NCBI RefSeq assembly: GCF_900129265.1
Contig: NZ_FQVG01000023.1
Span: 1-37,999, forward strand
Length of the DNA: 37,999 nt
From: Caloramator proteoclasticus DSM 10124
GTDB lineage: Bacteria; Bacillota; Clostridia; Clostridiales; Caloramatoraceae
Direction of reading: 5' to 3'
Under the pieces are notes generated by a model that worked only from the letters and a program-made list of their open reading frames with translations, was not told where the DNA came from and ran no database searches. A program made the translations under genes and the position numbers. Below are positions 7,809 through 16,477 of this stretch, piece by piece (the stretch's first letter is position 1; every line of letters starts with the position of its first letter).

Positions 7809-7920
7809 GTGTTAAGTAGAAGCCATCCGCTTCTCACCTTACGCCAAGGGTAGTAAGGTTAGGATTTAGTGGTAAGTTGAATGTCTGCGGATGGAGTATG
7901 TCCATCCGCTTTTGTTTTGT
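7809..7920 (+). promoter_or_regulatory. L20-type autoregulatory leader/attenuator
   Basis: A terminator hairpin GCGGATGGA/TCCATCCGC (7887-7895 with 7901-7909) runs into TTTTGTTTTG. A second copy of CCATCCGC occurs at 7823-7830, so it can pair with the same GCGGATGG (7887-7894) and form an exclusive antiterminator. Between them, ACCTTAC/GTAAGGT (7836-7842 with 7853-7859) forms a stem that would bring the two halves together. Its place before infC-rpmI-rplT matches the Firmicute L20 leader, in which free ribosomal protein L20 favours termination. Confidence 0.82.
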
Positions 7921-7942
7921 AATAAATTAGGAGGTGAATGTT

Positions 7943-8455
7943 ATTAATAAAGAACATTTAATCAATGAAGAAATAAGAGCTAAGGAGCTTAGAGTTGTTA
8001 CTGCAGATGGAGAACAGCTTGGAATAATGCCAACTAAGCAGGCACTTGAGATAGCTGAAGCAAGACAGCTTGATTTAGTTTTAATAGCTCCAAAGGCAGA
8101 ACCACCAGTTGCTAAGATAATGGACTATGGAAAGTTCGTGTATGAGCAACAAAAGAAGGAAAAGGAAGCTAAAAAGAAACAAAAACAAATTACAGTAAAG
8201 GAAGTAAGAATAACTCCAAACATAGAAGAACACGATTTGAATGTAAAGGCTAAGAATGCTGAAAAGTTCTTAAAGGATGGAGATAAGGTAAAGGTTACTG
8301 TAAAGTTTAGAGGAAGAGAAGCTGACTATGCTCACTTTGGTGAAGAAATTTTAAATAGATTTTATGAAAAGATTAGAGAAGTTGGACAAATAGAAAAGCC
8401 AGCTAAATTAGAAGGTAAAAACATGACAATGGTTATAGCACCAAAGAAAGGTTGA
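7943..8455 (+). CDS. infC: Translation initiation factor IF-3, ATT start
   Basis: IF-3 binds the 30S subunit, blocks 50S joining and proofreads the start codon. The 170-residue product has the N-domain ([13 protein letters not shown], then [13 protein letters not shown]), a lysine-rich linker (about 75-88) and the C-domain ([14 protein letters not shown]). AGGAGGTG (7929-7936) sits 6 bases before ATT 7943. The in-frame GTG 7934 lies within the Shine-Dalgarno itself, and ATG 7938 is out of frame. An ATT start is known for infC in other bacteria and lets IF-3 repress its own translation. The gene overlaps no neighbour; rpmI begins 23 bases after its stop. Leader and start codon give two layers of control. 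Confidence 0.93.
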   Translation: MNKEHLINEEIRAKELRVVTADGEQLGIMPTKQALEIAEARQLDLVLIAPKAEPPVAKIMDYGKFVYEQQKKEKEAKKKQKQITVKEVRITPNIEEHDLNVKAKNAEKFLKDGDKVKVTVKFRGREADYAHFGEEILNRFYEKIREVGQIEKPAKLEGKNMTMVIAPKKG

Positions 8456-8478
8456 AAATAAGAGAGGAGGAAACAACT

Positions 8479-8676
8479 ATGCCTAAAATGAAAACTCATA
8501 AGGGTGCAGCAAAAAGATATAGAAAAACTGGAAATGGAAAGTTCAAGAGAGCACACGCTTTCAAGAGACATATCCTAACTAAGAAGTCATCTAAGAGAAA
8601 GAGACAACTAAGAAAAGGAACTTACGTTGCTAAGACTGAATTCAAGATTGTAAGAAAGTTACTACCATACGTATAA
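8479..8676 (+). CDS. rpmI: Ribosomal protein L35 (bL35)
   Basis: The 65-residue basic protein starts [20 protein letters not shown], the standard bL35 N-terminus, and ends RKLLPYV. It is a 50S component. The start is ATG 8479, with GAGGAGG (8464-8470) 8 bases upstream. It is the middle gene of infC-rpmI-rplT and depends on the leader at 7809. Confidence 0.98.
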   Translation: MPKMKTHKGAAKRYRKTGNGKFKRAHAFKRHILTKKSSKRKRQLRKGTYVAKTEFKIVRKLLPYV

Positions 8677-8697
8677 GAGGCAAAGGAGGTTTAAAAA

Positions 8698-9057
8698 ATG
8701 GCAAGAGTTAAGAGAGCAGTTCATTCACATAAAAGACGTAGAAAAATATTAAAACTTGCAAAGGGATACTATGGTGCAAAGAGCAAGAATTACAGAATTG
8801 CTAAGCAAGCTGTAATGAGAGCACTAAGCACAGCATATGTAGGAAGAAAGTTAAAGAAGAGAGACTTCAGAAAGCTTTGGATAGCAAGAATAAATGCAGC
8901 TGCAAGAGCAAATGGACTTTCATACTCAAAGTTCATAAATGGACTAAAGCTTGCTGGAATCAACATCAACAGAAAGATGCTTGCTGAAATAGCTGTTAAT
9001 GATGAAGCAGCTTTTGCAGAATTAGTAAATATAGCTAAAGAAAAGGTAAATGCATAA
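8698..9057 (+). CDS. rplT: Ribosomal protein L20 (bL20)
   Basis: The 119-residue protein shows the bL20 landmarks [28 protein letters not shown] and [11 protein letters not shown]. It is needed early in 50S assembly by binding 23S rRNA. In Firmicutes it also binds the leader of its own operon, here 7809-7920. AAAGGAGG (8684-8691) lies 6 bases before the ATG. A strong terminator follows at once, closing the operon. Confidence 0.98.
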   Translation: MARVKRAVHSHKRRRKILKLAKGYYGAKSKNYRIAKQAVMRALSTAYVGRKLKKRDFRKLWIARINAAARANGLSYSKFINGLKLAGININRKMLAEIAVNDEAAFAELVNIAKEKVNA

Positions 9058-9065
9058 TATAAAAC

Positions 9066-9103
9066 AATCTAAAAGGCCTGATTTTCAGGTCTTTTAGATT
9101 TTG
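9066..9103 (+). terminator. Terminator of the infC-rpmI-rplT operon
   Basis: A 16-bp stem (9066-9081 with 9085-9100) has a single G-T pair and a 3-base loop, and it ends in TTTT. Confidence 0.85.
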
Positions 9104-9125
9104 TATAAAATATAATTTTTTTGGT

Positions 9126-9146
9126 ATTATACTTAAGTAGTATAAT
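9126..9146 (+). promoter_or_regulatory. Inverted repeat before ktrB (possible operator)
   Basis: ATTATACT (9126-9133) and AGTATAAT (9139-9146) form a perfect 8-bp dyad with a 5-base centre, ending 3 bases before the GGAGG (9150-9154) of ktrB. A possible promoter is TTGTAT (9101-9106) with TATTAT (9125-9130) at 18 bases. The dyad would then cover the transcript start. No regulator can be named. Confidence 0.35.
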
Positions 9147-9164
9147 ATTGGAGGTTAATTTAAA

Positions 9165-10526
9165 ATGTTTATAAAAGAGAAGATAGACGGAATAAAGTTT
9201 TATAGATTTCAACCTGTTCAGGTATTAGCATTGGGTTTTGCTGCTGTAATTTTATTAGGAGCTATATTGCTTTCTCTACCTATATCATCAAGAGACGGTA
9301 ACCCTACTAATTTTATAGATGCTCTATTTACATCAACTTCAGCAGTTTGCGTTACAGGATTAGTTACAGTAGATACTGGTACACATTATAGCCTATTTGG
9401 ACAAATAGTTATTATGCTATTGATCCAGACAGGTGGATTGGGGTTTATGACCTTTGCGACATTAATCGCTTTAATTTTAGGTAAGAAGATATCTCTTCGT
9501 GAAAGGCTTATAATGCAGGAGGCATATAATACCTTTAACATACAGGGAGTAGTTAAGCTTGCACTTTATGTTATGGGAATAACATTTTCAATAGAGCTTA
9601 TAGGAGCATTAATTTTATCAACCCAGTTTATACCTCAATATGGACTTTTAAAGGGATTATATTTTGGGTTATTTCATTCGGTTTCGGCCTTTTGTAATGC
9701 AGGGTTTGACCTAATAGGAAATTTCCAAAGTTTAACTCCATATGTTGATAATACAGTTATAAACTTAACAATAATGAGCTTAATTATAATAGGTGGAATA
9801 GGTTTTGCGGTTTTAACAGAGGTTATAAACTATAGAAAAACAAGAAGATTATCTTTACACGCTAAAGTTGTTCTGTCTGCAACAGCCTTTTTAATAATAA
9901 GTGGGGCTATTGGATTCTTTTTATTAGAATATACTAATCCTAAAACAATAGGAAATTTAAATATGAAAGGTAAAATTTTAGCAAGTTTATTTGCTTCTGT
10001 TACTCCAAGAACAGCAGGCTTTAATACAATATCAACTTCGGATATGACAACAGCAGGCAAGTTTTTAACAATAGTACTAATGTTTATAGGTGCATCACCT
10101 GGTTCAACAGGTGGAGGTATAAAAACATCTACAGCATTTTTACTTTTTATGACTGTTGTTGCAGTTGTACAGGGTAAAGAGGACACAGAAATTTATCAAA
10201 AGAGAATAAATAAAAGCTATGTCTATAGGGCACTTGCAATAGCATTAATAAGCTTTACAATAGTAACATTTGTTACAATGGTATTATCAATAGTACAGCA
10301 CGGAGATTTTATTGAATATTTATATGAGGCAACATCGGCCTTTGCAACTGTAGGATTAACTTTAGGGCTTACTACAAGGCTAACCTTAATTGGAAAGATT
10401 ATAATTATAATAACAATGTACATAGGAAGAGTAGGACCGCTTACAATTACAATGGCAATTGCTCATAAACAGCAAACAACAACAAGCTTAATTAGATACC
10501 CTGAGGACAAGATATTAATTGGCTAA
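9165..10526 (+). CDS. ktrB: Potassium uptake channel subunit KtrB/TrkH
   Basis: The 453-residue integral membrane protein belongs to the KtrB/TrkH superfamily of K+ (Na+-coupled) transporters. Four pore-loop repeats are visible: SAVCVTGLVTVDTG, SAFCNAGFDL, TPRTAGFNTIS and SAFATVGLTLG. Each has the selectivity-filter glycine after a hydrophobic helix. The size fits KtrB (about 450) better than the larger gated TrkH proteins. An amphipathic N-terminal stretch precedes the first helix (GFAAVILLGAILLSLP). The next gene, 17 bases downstream, encodes its regulatory ring KtrA, so the pair forms one transporter. Uptake of K+ would support turgor and pH control. Confidence 0.94.
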   Translation: MFIKEKIDGIKFYRFQPVQVLALGFAAVILLGAILLSLPISSRDGNPTNFIDALFTSTSAVCVTGLVTVDTGTHYSLFGQIVIMLLIQTGGLGFMTFATLIALILGKKISLRERLIMQEAYNTFNIQGVVKLALYVMGITFSIELIGALILSTQFIPQYGLLKGLYFGLFHSVSAFCNAGFDLIGNFQSLTPYVDNTVINLTIMSLIIIGGIGFAVLTEVINYRKTRRLSLHAKVVLSATAFLIISGAIGFFLLEYTNPKTIGNLNMKGKILASLFASVTPRTAGFNTISTSDMTTAGKFLTIVLMFIGASPGSTGGGIKTSTAFLLFMTVVAVVQGKEDTEIYQKRINKSYVYRALAIALISFTIVTFVTMVLSIVQHGDFIEYLYEATSAFATVGLTLGLTTRLTLIGKIIIIITMYIGRVGPLTITMAIAHKQQTTTSLIRYPEDKILIG

Positions 10527-10543
10527 TTGGGAGGTTTATAAAA

Positions 10544-11203
10544 ATGAAATCAAAACAGTTTGTAGTTATAGGACTTGGAAGGTTTGGCTCAAGTATAGCA
10601 AAGACGCTTTATTCATTAGGTCACGAGGTATTGGCAATAGATATCGATGAAGAGGTTGTACAGGATATTTCAGATCACGTAACACATGCAGTTCAGGCAG
10701 ATGCTACAGATGAAGCAACTTTAAAGTCACTTGGAATAAGAAATTTTGATATTGCAGTTATAACAATAGGTTCTGATGTACAATCAAGCGTACTTGTGAC
10801 GCTTCTTGTAAAGGAACTTGGTGTAAAATATGTAATAGCAAAGGCACAAAATGAACTTCACGCAAAGGTTTTATATAAAATAGGTGCAGATAGGGTTGTA
10901 TTCCCAGAAAGAGATATGGGAATTAGAGTAGCACATAATTTATGTTCGTCTAACATATTAGACTATATAGAATTATCACCTGATTATAGCATTATGGAAG
11001 TTACAGCACTTGAGGAATGGGAAGATAAGACTTTAAAGGAACTAAATTTAAGAACAAGATACGGAATAAATATAATGGCTATAAAGAGAGGAAATGATAT
11101 TAACATATCTCCAGCTGCAGAAGATACAATAAAAAAGGGAGATATTCTGGTTGTAATTGGTGGAACTGATGATATAAAAAATATAGAGATGCAAAGGATG
11201 TAA
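10544..11203 (+). CDS. ktrA: KtrA/TrkA regulatory subunit (RCK domain)
   Basis: The 219-residue cytosolic protein begins with a Rossmann RCK_N domain: nucleotide loop VIGLGRFGSSIAKTL at 8-22 and acidic strand end AIDIDEE. An RCK_C domain follows (about 135-219, with GDILVVIGGTDDI). KtrA forms an octameric ring that gates KtrB in response to ATP/ADP, and in many Firmicutes cyclic-di-AMP binds the RCK_C domain. GGGAGG (10528-10533) lies 10 bases before the ATG. Co-transcription with ktrB is very likely. Confidence 0.94.
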   Translation: MKSKQFVVIGLGRFGSSIAKTLYSLGHEVLAIDIDEEVVQDISDHVTHAVQADATDEATLKSLGIRNFDIAVITIGSDVQSSVLVTLLVKELGVKYVIAKAQNELHAKVLYKIGADRVVFPERDMGIRVAHNLCSSNILDYIELSPDYSIMEVTALEEWEDKTLKELNLRTRYGINIMAIKRGNDINISPAAEDTIKKGDILVVIGGTDDIKNIEMQRM

Positions 11204-11208
11204 TTTGT

Positions 11209-11970
11209 ATGATTTTGAAAAGGGATAGCAGTCTTGTAAAAAATGCACTTAAGCTAAAGCAGAAAAAGTATAGAGAGTTGGAAAACAAGTTTTTAGCCGA
11301 GGGTATTAGGTTTGTTGAGGAGGCTATTTTGGAAGGTTTAGTTGACCATATTTTTTATAGTAGTCAAATATATGAATTAAAAGGTAATGAGAGAGTTCTT
11401 GATAATAATATACCAAAGTATGAAGTAGATGAAAAAACTATAAATGAATTAACAAATACAACAACACCTCAAAGTGTAGTTGCTGTAGTTAATAAACCTA
11501 ATGTAAAATTAAAAAACGATTTGAATTTTGTTGTATTAGTTGACAGGGTGCAGGACCCTGGAAACTTGGGAACAATAATTAGAACCTGCGATGCTGCAAA
11601 TGTTGATGCAGTCTATATAGTTAAGGGAACGGTAGATGTTTATAATGATAAAACCTTAAGGTCAACAATGGGTTCTATTTTTCATCTACCTATAGTTTAT
11701 TTTGATTCCTTTAAGGAGGCGGCAGAGGATTTATATATTAGAGGATTTAATATATATGCCTCAACTTTAGATGGAGAAAATGTTTATAAAACTGATTTCA
11801 AGGGAAAAACAGCAATAGTTATAGGTAATGAAGCAAATGGTATGTCTAAAGAGGATATAATGCTCTGTAATAAAAAAATAAAGATACCTATGCTTGGTAG
11901 GGCAGAATCCTTAAATGCTTCCATTGCAGCAGCTATAATTATATATGAAGTTGTAAGACAAAGATTATAA
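11209..11970 (+). CDS. SpoU/TrmH-family RNA 2'-O-methyltransferase
   Basis: This SAM-dependent enzyme is of the knotted SPOUT class and probably acts on 23S rRNA. The N-terminal substrate-binding domain (1-95, KYRELENKFLAEGIRFVEEA) is followed by the three SPOUT motifs: motif 1 VQDPGNLGTIIRTCDAA (about 113-130), motif 2 AIVIGNEANGMS (about 203-214) and motif 3 IPMLGRAESLNASIAAAI (about 224-241). The length (253) and the position between K+ uptake genes and pheS match the usual clostridial gene. The ATG is 5 bases after the ktrA stop, and AAGGATG near 11195 may act as a weak ribosome site, suggesting coupling to ktrA. Confidence 0.93.
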   Translation: MILKRDSSLVKNALKLKQKKYRELENKFLAEGIRFVEEAILEGLVDHIFYSSQIYELKGNERVLDNNIPKYEVDEKTINELTNTTTPQSVVAVVNKPNVKLKNDLNFVVLVDRVQDPGNLGTIIRTCDAANVDAVYIVKGTVDVYNDKTLRSTMGSIFHLPIVYFDSFKEAAEDLYIRGFNIYASTLDGENVYKTDFKGKTAIVIGNEANGMSKEDIMLCNKKIKIPMLGRAESLNASIAAAIIIYEVVRQRL

Positions 11971-11977
11971 ATACATA

Positions 11978-12007
11978 TTTACACTTAAATAGATGTTGTG
12001 TTATAAT
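11978..12007 (+). promoter_or_regulatory. Promoter of the pheST T-box transcript
   Basis: TTTACA (11978-11983) and TATAAT (12002-12007) are 18 bases apart, directly after the methylase stop codon. The transcript start would be about 12014. Confidence 0.72.
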
Positions 12008-12013
12008 AAGCAA

Positions 12014-12252
12014 AAAAAGTAAAGGCTGTGAAGGAGGCAAGTAGGCTAATACCCTGCACAGGGAGGATAAGCCATAGATTGAGAGCTTATCTGCAGAAGG
12101 ATTAGTTGAAGTTTCCCTCTGGAGCTTTCTGCTTGAAATAATAGTAGGGCAGAACGGTGTAACCGTTATTTTAATGAGTGGGCCATTTTGGCCAATTAGG
12201 GTGGTACCGCGAAGATTTCCCTTCGTCCCTTTTTGGGATGGAGGGTTTTTTG
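12014..12252 (+). promoter_or_regulatory. Phenylalanine T-box leader controlling pheST
   Basis: The T-box AGGGTGGTACCGCG is at 12198-12211. The terminator is an 11-bp stem with two G-T pairs (12219-12229 with 12235-12245) followed by six T. Stem I pairs CTAAT with ATTAG and GAGG with CCTC around a loop carrying AGTA on one side and GAAGTTTC on the other. The specifier is TTT or the overlapping TTC (12112-12115). Both are Phe codons and match the downstream synthetase. A tRNA-Phe gene is at 3494 in this window. Confidence 0.92.
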
Positions 12253-12283
12253 TTTGGAAATTTAAATAGAAAGGAGTAGTAAA

Positions 12284-13303
12284 ATGAGGGAAAAGCTACA
12301 ACAAATAAAGGAAGAAGCACTTTTGAAGCTAAAAGAATGCCAAAATAGTCAAATGTTAGACGAATTAAGAGTTAAATATCTTGGAAAAAAGGGAGAGCTT
12401 ACAACTATTTTAAGAGGAATGGGGCAGCTATCACCAGAGGAGAGACCAACAGTAGGAAAAATCGCAAATGAAGTAAGAGAAGAGATTGAGGCAGCTATTG
12501 AGGAAACATTAAAGCAAATAAAACAAAGGGAAAAGAATTTAAGACTTTCAATGGAAACTATTGACGTAACTATGCCTGGTAGGGCAAATAGAATAGGTGG
12601 ACTACACCCACTTACTAAGGCATTAGATGAGATAAAGGAAATATTCATTGGGATGGGATTTTCAATTGCAGAAGGTCCTGAGGTTGAACTTGACTATTAT
12701 AACTTTGAGGCACTAAACATACCAAAGAACCATCCAGCAAGGGATGAACAGGATACCTTCTACATAAACCAAAATGTAGTTTTAAGAACACAGACATCAC
12801 CAGTTCAAATCAGAGTAATGGAAAATAAAAAGCCTCCAATAAGAATTATTGCACCAGGTAGAGTTTATAGATCGGATACTGCAGATGCAACACATTCACC
12901 AATTTTCCATCAAGTAGAGGGACTTGTTGTTGATAAGGGAATTACTATGGCAAGCTTAAAGGGAACATTAGATGCCTTTGCTAAGAGAATGTTTGGAGAA
13001 AAGACAAGAACTAAATTTAGACCTCACCATTTCCCATTTACTGAGCCTTCTGCTGAGGTTGATGTATCCTGCTTTGTTTGTGGCGGGACAGGATGTAGAG
13101 TATGTAAAGGTTCAGGTTGGATTGAAATATTAGGATGTGGAATGGTTCATCCAGATGTATTAAGAGCAGGCGGAATAGACCCAGAGGTTTATAGTGGTTT
13201 TGCCTTTGGACTTGGACTTGAGAGAATTGTAATGATTAAATATGGAATAGATGATATTAGGCTATTCTATGAAAACGATGTAAGATTTCTAAAGCAGTTC
13301 TAA
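12284..13303 (+). CDS. pheS: Phenylalanyl-tRNA synthetase alpha subunit
   Basis: This is the catalytic subunit of the alpha2-beta2 enzyme. Its 339 residues comprise an N-terminal coiled coil (1-90) and a class II core. Motif 2 is visible as [17 protein letters not shown], and motif 3 as [13 protein letters not shown] at about 307-319. The [17 protein letters not shown] segment and the [12 protein letters not shown] cysteines (about 264-275) are as in other Firmicute alpha chains. The ATG at 12284 has AAAGGAG (12271-12277) 6 bases before it. pheT follows after 11 bases in one transcript under the Phe T-box. Confidence 0.98.
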   Translation: MREKLQQIKEEALLKLKECQNSQMLDELRVKYLGKKGELTTILRGMGQLSPEERPTVGKIANEVREEIEAAIEETLKQIKQREKNLRLSMETIDVTMPGRANRIGGLHPLTKALDEIKEIFIGMGFSIAEGPEVELDYYNFEALNIPKNHPARDEQDTFYINQNVVLRTQTSPVQIRVMENKKPPIRIIAPGRVYRSDTADATHSPIFHQVEGLVVDKGITMASLKGTLDAFAKRMFGEKTRTKFRPHHFPFTEPSAEVDVSCFVCGGTGCRVCKGSGWIEILGCGMVHPDVLRAGGIDPEVYSGFAFGLGLERIVMIKYGIDDIRLFYENDVRFLKQF

Positions 13304-13314
13304 GGAGGGATAGT

Positions 13315-15675
13315 ATGAAGGTTCCATTTAATTGGCTACTTGAATATGTAGATTTAGATAAAGATATAAATGAAGTTGCAGAAAAGCTAACTTTAACGGG
13401 TTCAAAGGTAGAGGAAGTTATAGAAAAGGGTAAGGAAATAGATAAAGTAGTAACAGGAAAAATAATAAAGACAGAAAAACATCCAAACGCAGATAAATTA
13501 ACAGTATGTCAAGTAGACGTAAAGGATGAAGTTATACAAATAGTAACAGGTGCTGATAATATTAAAGAGGGAGATATAATTCCTGTTGCACTTCACGGTT
13601 CAACACTTCCAGGTGGTGTAAAGATTAAAAAGGGAAAACTTAGAGGTGTTGAATCTAATGGAATGTTATGTTCAGAGGCAGAACTTGGACTTGCAGATGA
13701 GGATTCAGTTCACGGTATTATGATATTAGATGAAAACACACCAATTGGTGTAGATATTAAGGAGATACTTGGACTAAATGGTGGAGTAATTGATTTTGAA
13801 ATAACATCAAATAGGGCAGACTGTTTTTCAGTATATGGAATAGCAAGGGAGACAGCAGCCTCCTTTGGATGTGAACTTAAGAAGTTGGATTTAACTTTTA
13901 ATGAAAATAGTGAAAATATAGAGGATTTTTTAAAGGTTGAAGTTAAAACTCCTCTATGTAGAAGATATATGGCAAAGATGATAAAGAACATAAAGGTTGG
14001 GCCTTCACCTGAATGGATGCAGGCAAAACTACAAGAAGCAGGGGTTAGACCAATAAATAATGTAGTTGATATTACAAACTATGTAATGTTAGAACTTGGA
14101 CAGCCAATGCACGCCTTTGATTATGAAAATATAGAGGGCAAAAAAATAGTCGTTAAGATGGCAGAGGATGAAAGGTTCACTACGTTAGACGGAGTCGAAA
14201 GACAACTTGATAGTTCAATGATAACAATAAATGATGCACAAAAGACGATTGCAATTGCTGGTGTGATGGGAGGACAAAACTCTGAGGTTACAGAGGAGAC
14301 AAACACAATAATACTTGAGTGTGCAAGCTTTGATGGAGTAACAACAAGACTAACATCAAAGAGATTGGGGCTTAGAACAGAGGCATCATCAAGATTTGAG
14401 AAGGATTTAGATCCAAATCTTGTTGAAACTGCACTAAAGAGGGCCTGTCATTTATTTGAAACATTGAAGGTTGGAGAAGTTGTAGGTGGGGTTATCGACT
14501 GCTATGAACAAAAATTAGAGCCTCACTATGTCAAGGTTAGCCCAAAATGGGTAAATGATTTCTTAGGAACAGATATAGTAGTTCAAGATATGGTTACTAT
14601 GCTACAACGTCTTGATATGGAGGTTGAAGTAAAGGATGAGCTTATAATAAAGGTTCCAACCTTTAGACAGGATGTTAAGATAAAAGAGGATGTTGCAGAA
14701 GAAATAGCAAGACTTTACGGTTATGATGTAATACCTACACAAAAGATTGTAGGTGAGGCTGTAGAGGCTGAAATGACAAAGGAACAAAAACTAATTGAAG
14801 CTGTAAAAAGAACTATGGTTTCATCAGGGTTATATGAGACTTTAACATACTCCTTCTTTAGTCCAAAGGTATTCGATAAGATTAACTTATCTTATGATAG
14901 TGAGCTTAGAAATGTAGTAACTATATCAAATCCTTTAGGTGAAGACTTTAGCGTTATGAGAACAACTTTAATTCCATCAATGCTTGAGGTTATGCAAAGA
15001 AATATTTTGAGGGATAATAAGGAAGTTGGATTATTTGATATAGGTAAAGTTTATTTAAATGTTGGTAAGGAATTACCTGATGAAAGATATAAGCTTTGTG
15101 TAGCAATTGCAGGAGATGTAGATTTCTTTAATCTAAAAGGAATTGTGGAAAACCTAATTAATGTTTTATCAGTAGATAAGGCAGAATTTGAGAGGGAAAC
15201 TGAAAATAGCATATTCCATCCAGGAAGATGTGCAAAGCTTTTAGTTAGAAAAAGATATGCTGGTGTTTTAGGGGAAGTTCATCCAGATGTTTTAGAAAAC
15301 TACGATTTAGAAACAAGAGTATATATTGCAGAAATTGATTTAGCAACATTGTTTGAAGCAGCAAAGATGGAAAAGAAATATAAGCCACTACCGAAGTACC
15401 CAGCTGTTTTAAGGGATATAGCTCTTTTAGTTAAGGATGAGGTTGAAGTTAAGAAGATTGAAGATATAATGTTAAAGCAGGGCAAGGGAATTATTGAAGA
15501 AATAAAGCTTTTCGATGTATATAAGGGTAAACAAATACCAGAAGGATTCAAGAGTGTTGCTTACTCAATTATCTATAGAGCTGAGGACAGAACTTTGACA
15601 GATGAGGAAATAAACAAAGTTCACAATGCAATTGTAAAGGAACTTGAGGAAAGGCTTGAGGCAAAACTTAGATAG
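13315..15675 (+). CDS. pheT: Phenylalanyl-tRNA synthetase beta subunit
   Basis: The 786-residue beta chain has the usual domains in order: MKVPFNWLLEYV start, tRNA-binding EMAP-like domain (about 40-150, HPNADKLTVCQVDV), B3/B4 editing domain (about 200-390), B5 (about 400-475), a core-like domain, and a C-terminal FDX-ACB anticodon domain (about 693-786, PKYPAVLRDIALLV). It corrects Tyr-tRNA(Phe) and binds the tRNA. AAGGAGGG (13302-13309) is 5 bases before the ATG and overlaps the pheS stop codon. The final codons form half of a perfect palindromic terminator. Confidence 0.98.
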   Translation: MKVPFNWLLEYVDLDKDINEVAEKLTLTGSKVEEVIEKGKEIDKVVTGKIIKTEKHPNADKLTVCQVDVKDEVIQIVTGADNIKEGDIIPVALHGSTLPGGVKIKKGKLRGVESNGMLCSEAELGLADEDSVHGIMILDENTPIGVDIKEILGLNGGVIDFEITSNRADCFSVYGIARETAASFGCELKKLDLTFNENSENIEDFLKVEVKTPLCRRYMAKMIKNIKVGPSPEWMQAKLQEAGVRPINNVVDITNYVMLELGQPMHAFDYENIEGKKIVVKMAEDERFTTLDGVERQLDSSMITINDAQKTIAIAGVMGGQNSEVTEETNTIILECASFDGVTTRLTSKRLGLRTEASSRFEKDLDPNLVETALKRACHLFETLKVGEVVGGVIDCYEQKLEPHYVKVSPKWVNDFLGTDIVVQDMVTMLQRLDMEVEVKDELIIKVPTFRQDVKIKEDVAEEIARLYGYDVIPTQKIVGEAVEAEMTKEQKLIEAVKRTMVSSGLYETLTYSFFSPKVFDKINLSYDSELRNVVTISNPLGEDFSVMRTTLIPSMLEVMQRNILRDNKEVGLFDIGKVYLNVGKELPDERYKLCVAIAGDVDFFNLKGIVENLINVLSVDKAEFERETENSIFHPGRCAKLLVRKRYAGVLGEVHPDVLENYDLETRVYIAEIDLATLFEAAKMEKKYKPLPKYPAVLRDIALLVKDEVEVKKIEDIMLKQGKGIIEEIKLFDVYKGKQIPEGFKSVAYSIIYRAEDRTLTDEEINKVHNAIVKELEERLEAKLR

Positions 15676-15698
15676 GATATCCTATCTAAGTTTTTTTT
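15664..15698 (+). terminator. Palindromic terminator of pheST
   Basis: Bases 15664-15693 are a perfect 30-base palindrome (AAACTTAGATAGGAT and its complement) running into T8. The last codons and stop of pheT lie in its left arm. Its symmetry means the A/T-flanked stem could also act on minus-strand transcripts. Confidence 0.9.
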
Positions 15699-15788
15699 AT
15701 AGAAAACAAAAAAAGGTATAGTAATGTAAAATAAATTAATGTAAAATATAAGTAATTAAGTCTATCTAAACTTGAAAGGGTGCTTGGT

Positions 15789-16397
15789 ATGGTAAATAAA
15801 GTTGTTGTTAAGATAAATGGCGTAGAATATACTTTAATGGGAGAAGACTCAGAGGATTACTTATTTTCCATTGCAAATTTTGTTGATAAAAAGATTAAAG
15901 AAATACTCTCAAGCAATCCAAAACACAATACTACATCCTCTGCGGTTTTAACTGCTTTGACGGTTACTGATGAGATGTTTAAGTTAAAGAAGGAAATGGA
16001 AAAGTTGAGACAGAGCACTGTTGTTCCGACTGAAAAATTAAGAGAGGCAGAAGAAAGATATAGAGCATTATACGAAGAATTTAAAAGAGTAGTAGATGAA
16101 AACAACTCTGCAAAATCCAAACTTGAAGAGGTAGTTTTAAAGGAAAGGGAATACAGTGAAGGTATAAATAGGTTAAAGGCAGATTATGAAGAGAAAATAA
16201 AGGAGTATGAGGCACTTTTAAAGGAAAATGCATACCTAAGAGAAAGAAACGAAGAAGCAGAAAGAGAGCTAAAGGAAACTAAAGAGATGTTAAGTAGTGT
16301 TAAGGAGCAGTTACTTGAAAGTCAGATTGAACTTGTAAGGGTAAAAAAGGATTTAAAGGATTTTAAAGAACTTCAAAGTAAAAAGAGGAGTGTATAG
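15789..16397 (+). CDS. zapA: Cell division protein ZapA with long coiled-coil extension
   Basis: ZapA bundles FtsZ filaments at the division ring. Residues 1-85 carry the ZapA domain: VVVKINGVEYTLMGEDSEDYL at the start, then FVDKKIKEI and the ALTVTDEMFKLKKEMEKL helix. The rest (about 85-202) is an uninterrupted charged coiled coil. Typical ZapA is 85-110 residues, so this 202-residue form has a rod about as long as the domain again, as in other clostridial versions. I start at ATG 15789, with GAAAGGG (15774-15780) 8 bases upstream; GTG 15780 would lie in the ribosome site. It follows pheT, as is usual in Clostridia. Confidence 0.87.
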   Translation: MVNKVVVKINGVEYTLMGEDSEDYLFSIANFVDKKIKEILSSNPKHNTTSSAVLTALTVTDEMFKLKKEMEKLRQSTVVPTEKLREAEERYRALYEEFKRVVDENNSAKSKLEEVVLKEREYSEGINRLKADYEEKIKEYEALLKENAYLRERNEEAERELKETKEMLSSVKEQLLESQIELVRVKKDLKDFKELQSKKRSV

Positions 16398-16416
16398 GGG
16401 CGTGTAGCCCTTTTTT
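16397..16416 (+). terminator. Short terminator after zapA
   Basis: GGGGC/GCCC around GTGTA, followed by six T (16411-16416), starts at the zapA stop codon. The stem is short, so termination may be partial. Confidence 0.55.
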
Positions 16417-16477
16417 GGTACATAAAATTTAAAATTTATGAATATATATAATACATAGCAAGTATTTTGGTATATTT

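Noticed and set aside
7934-7942. GTG start for infC
   Set aside because: It lies inside the AGGAGGTG ribosome site and cannot be used as a start with it.
9141-9146. TATAAT as the -10 box of ktrB
   Set aside because: Transcription would start inside the GGAGG ribosome site, leaving it untranslatable.
9830-10186. 118-codon minus-strand frame opposite ktrB
   Set aside because: Antisense shadow of a conserved membrane protein gene with no start signals.
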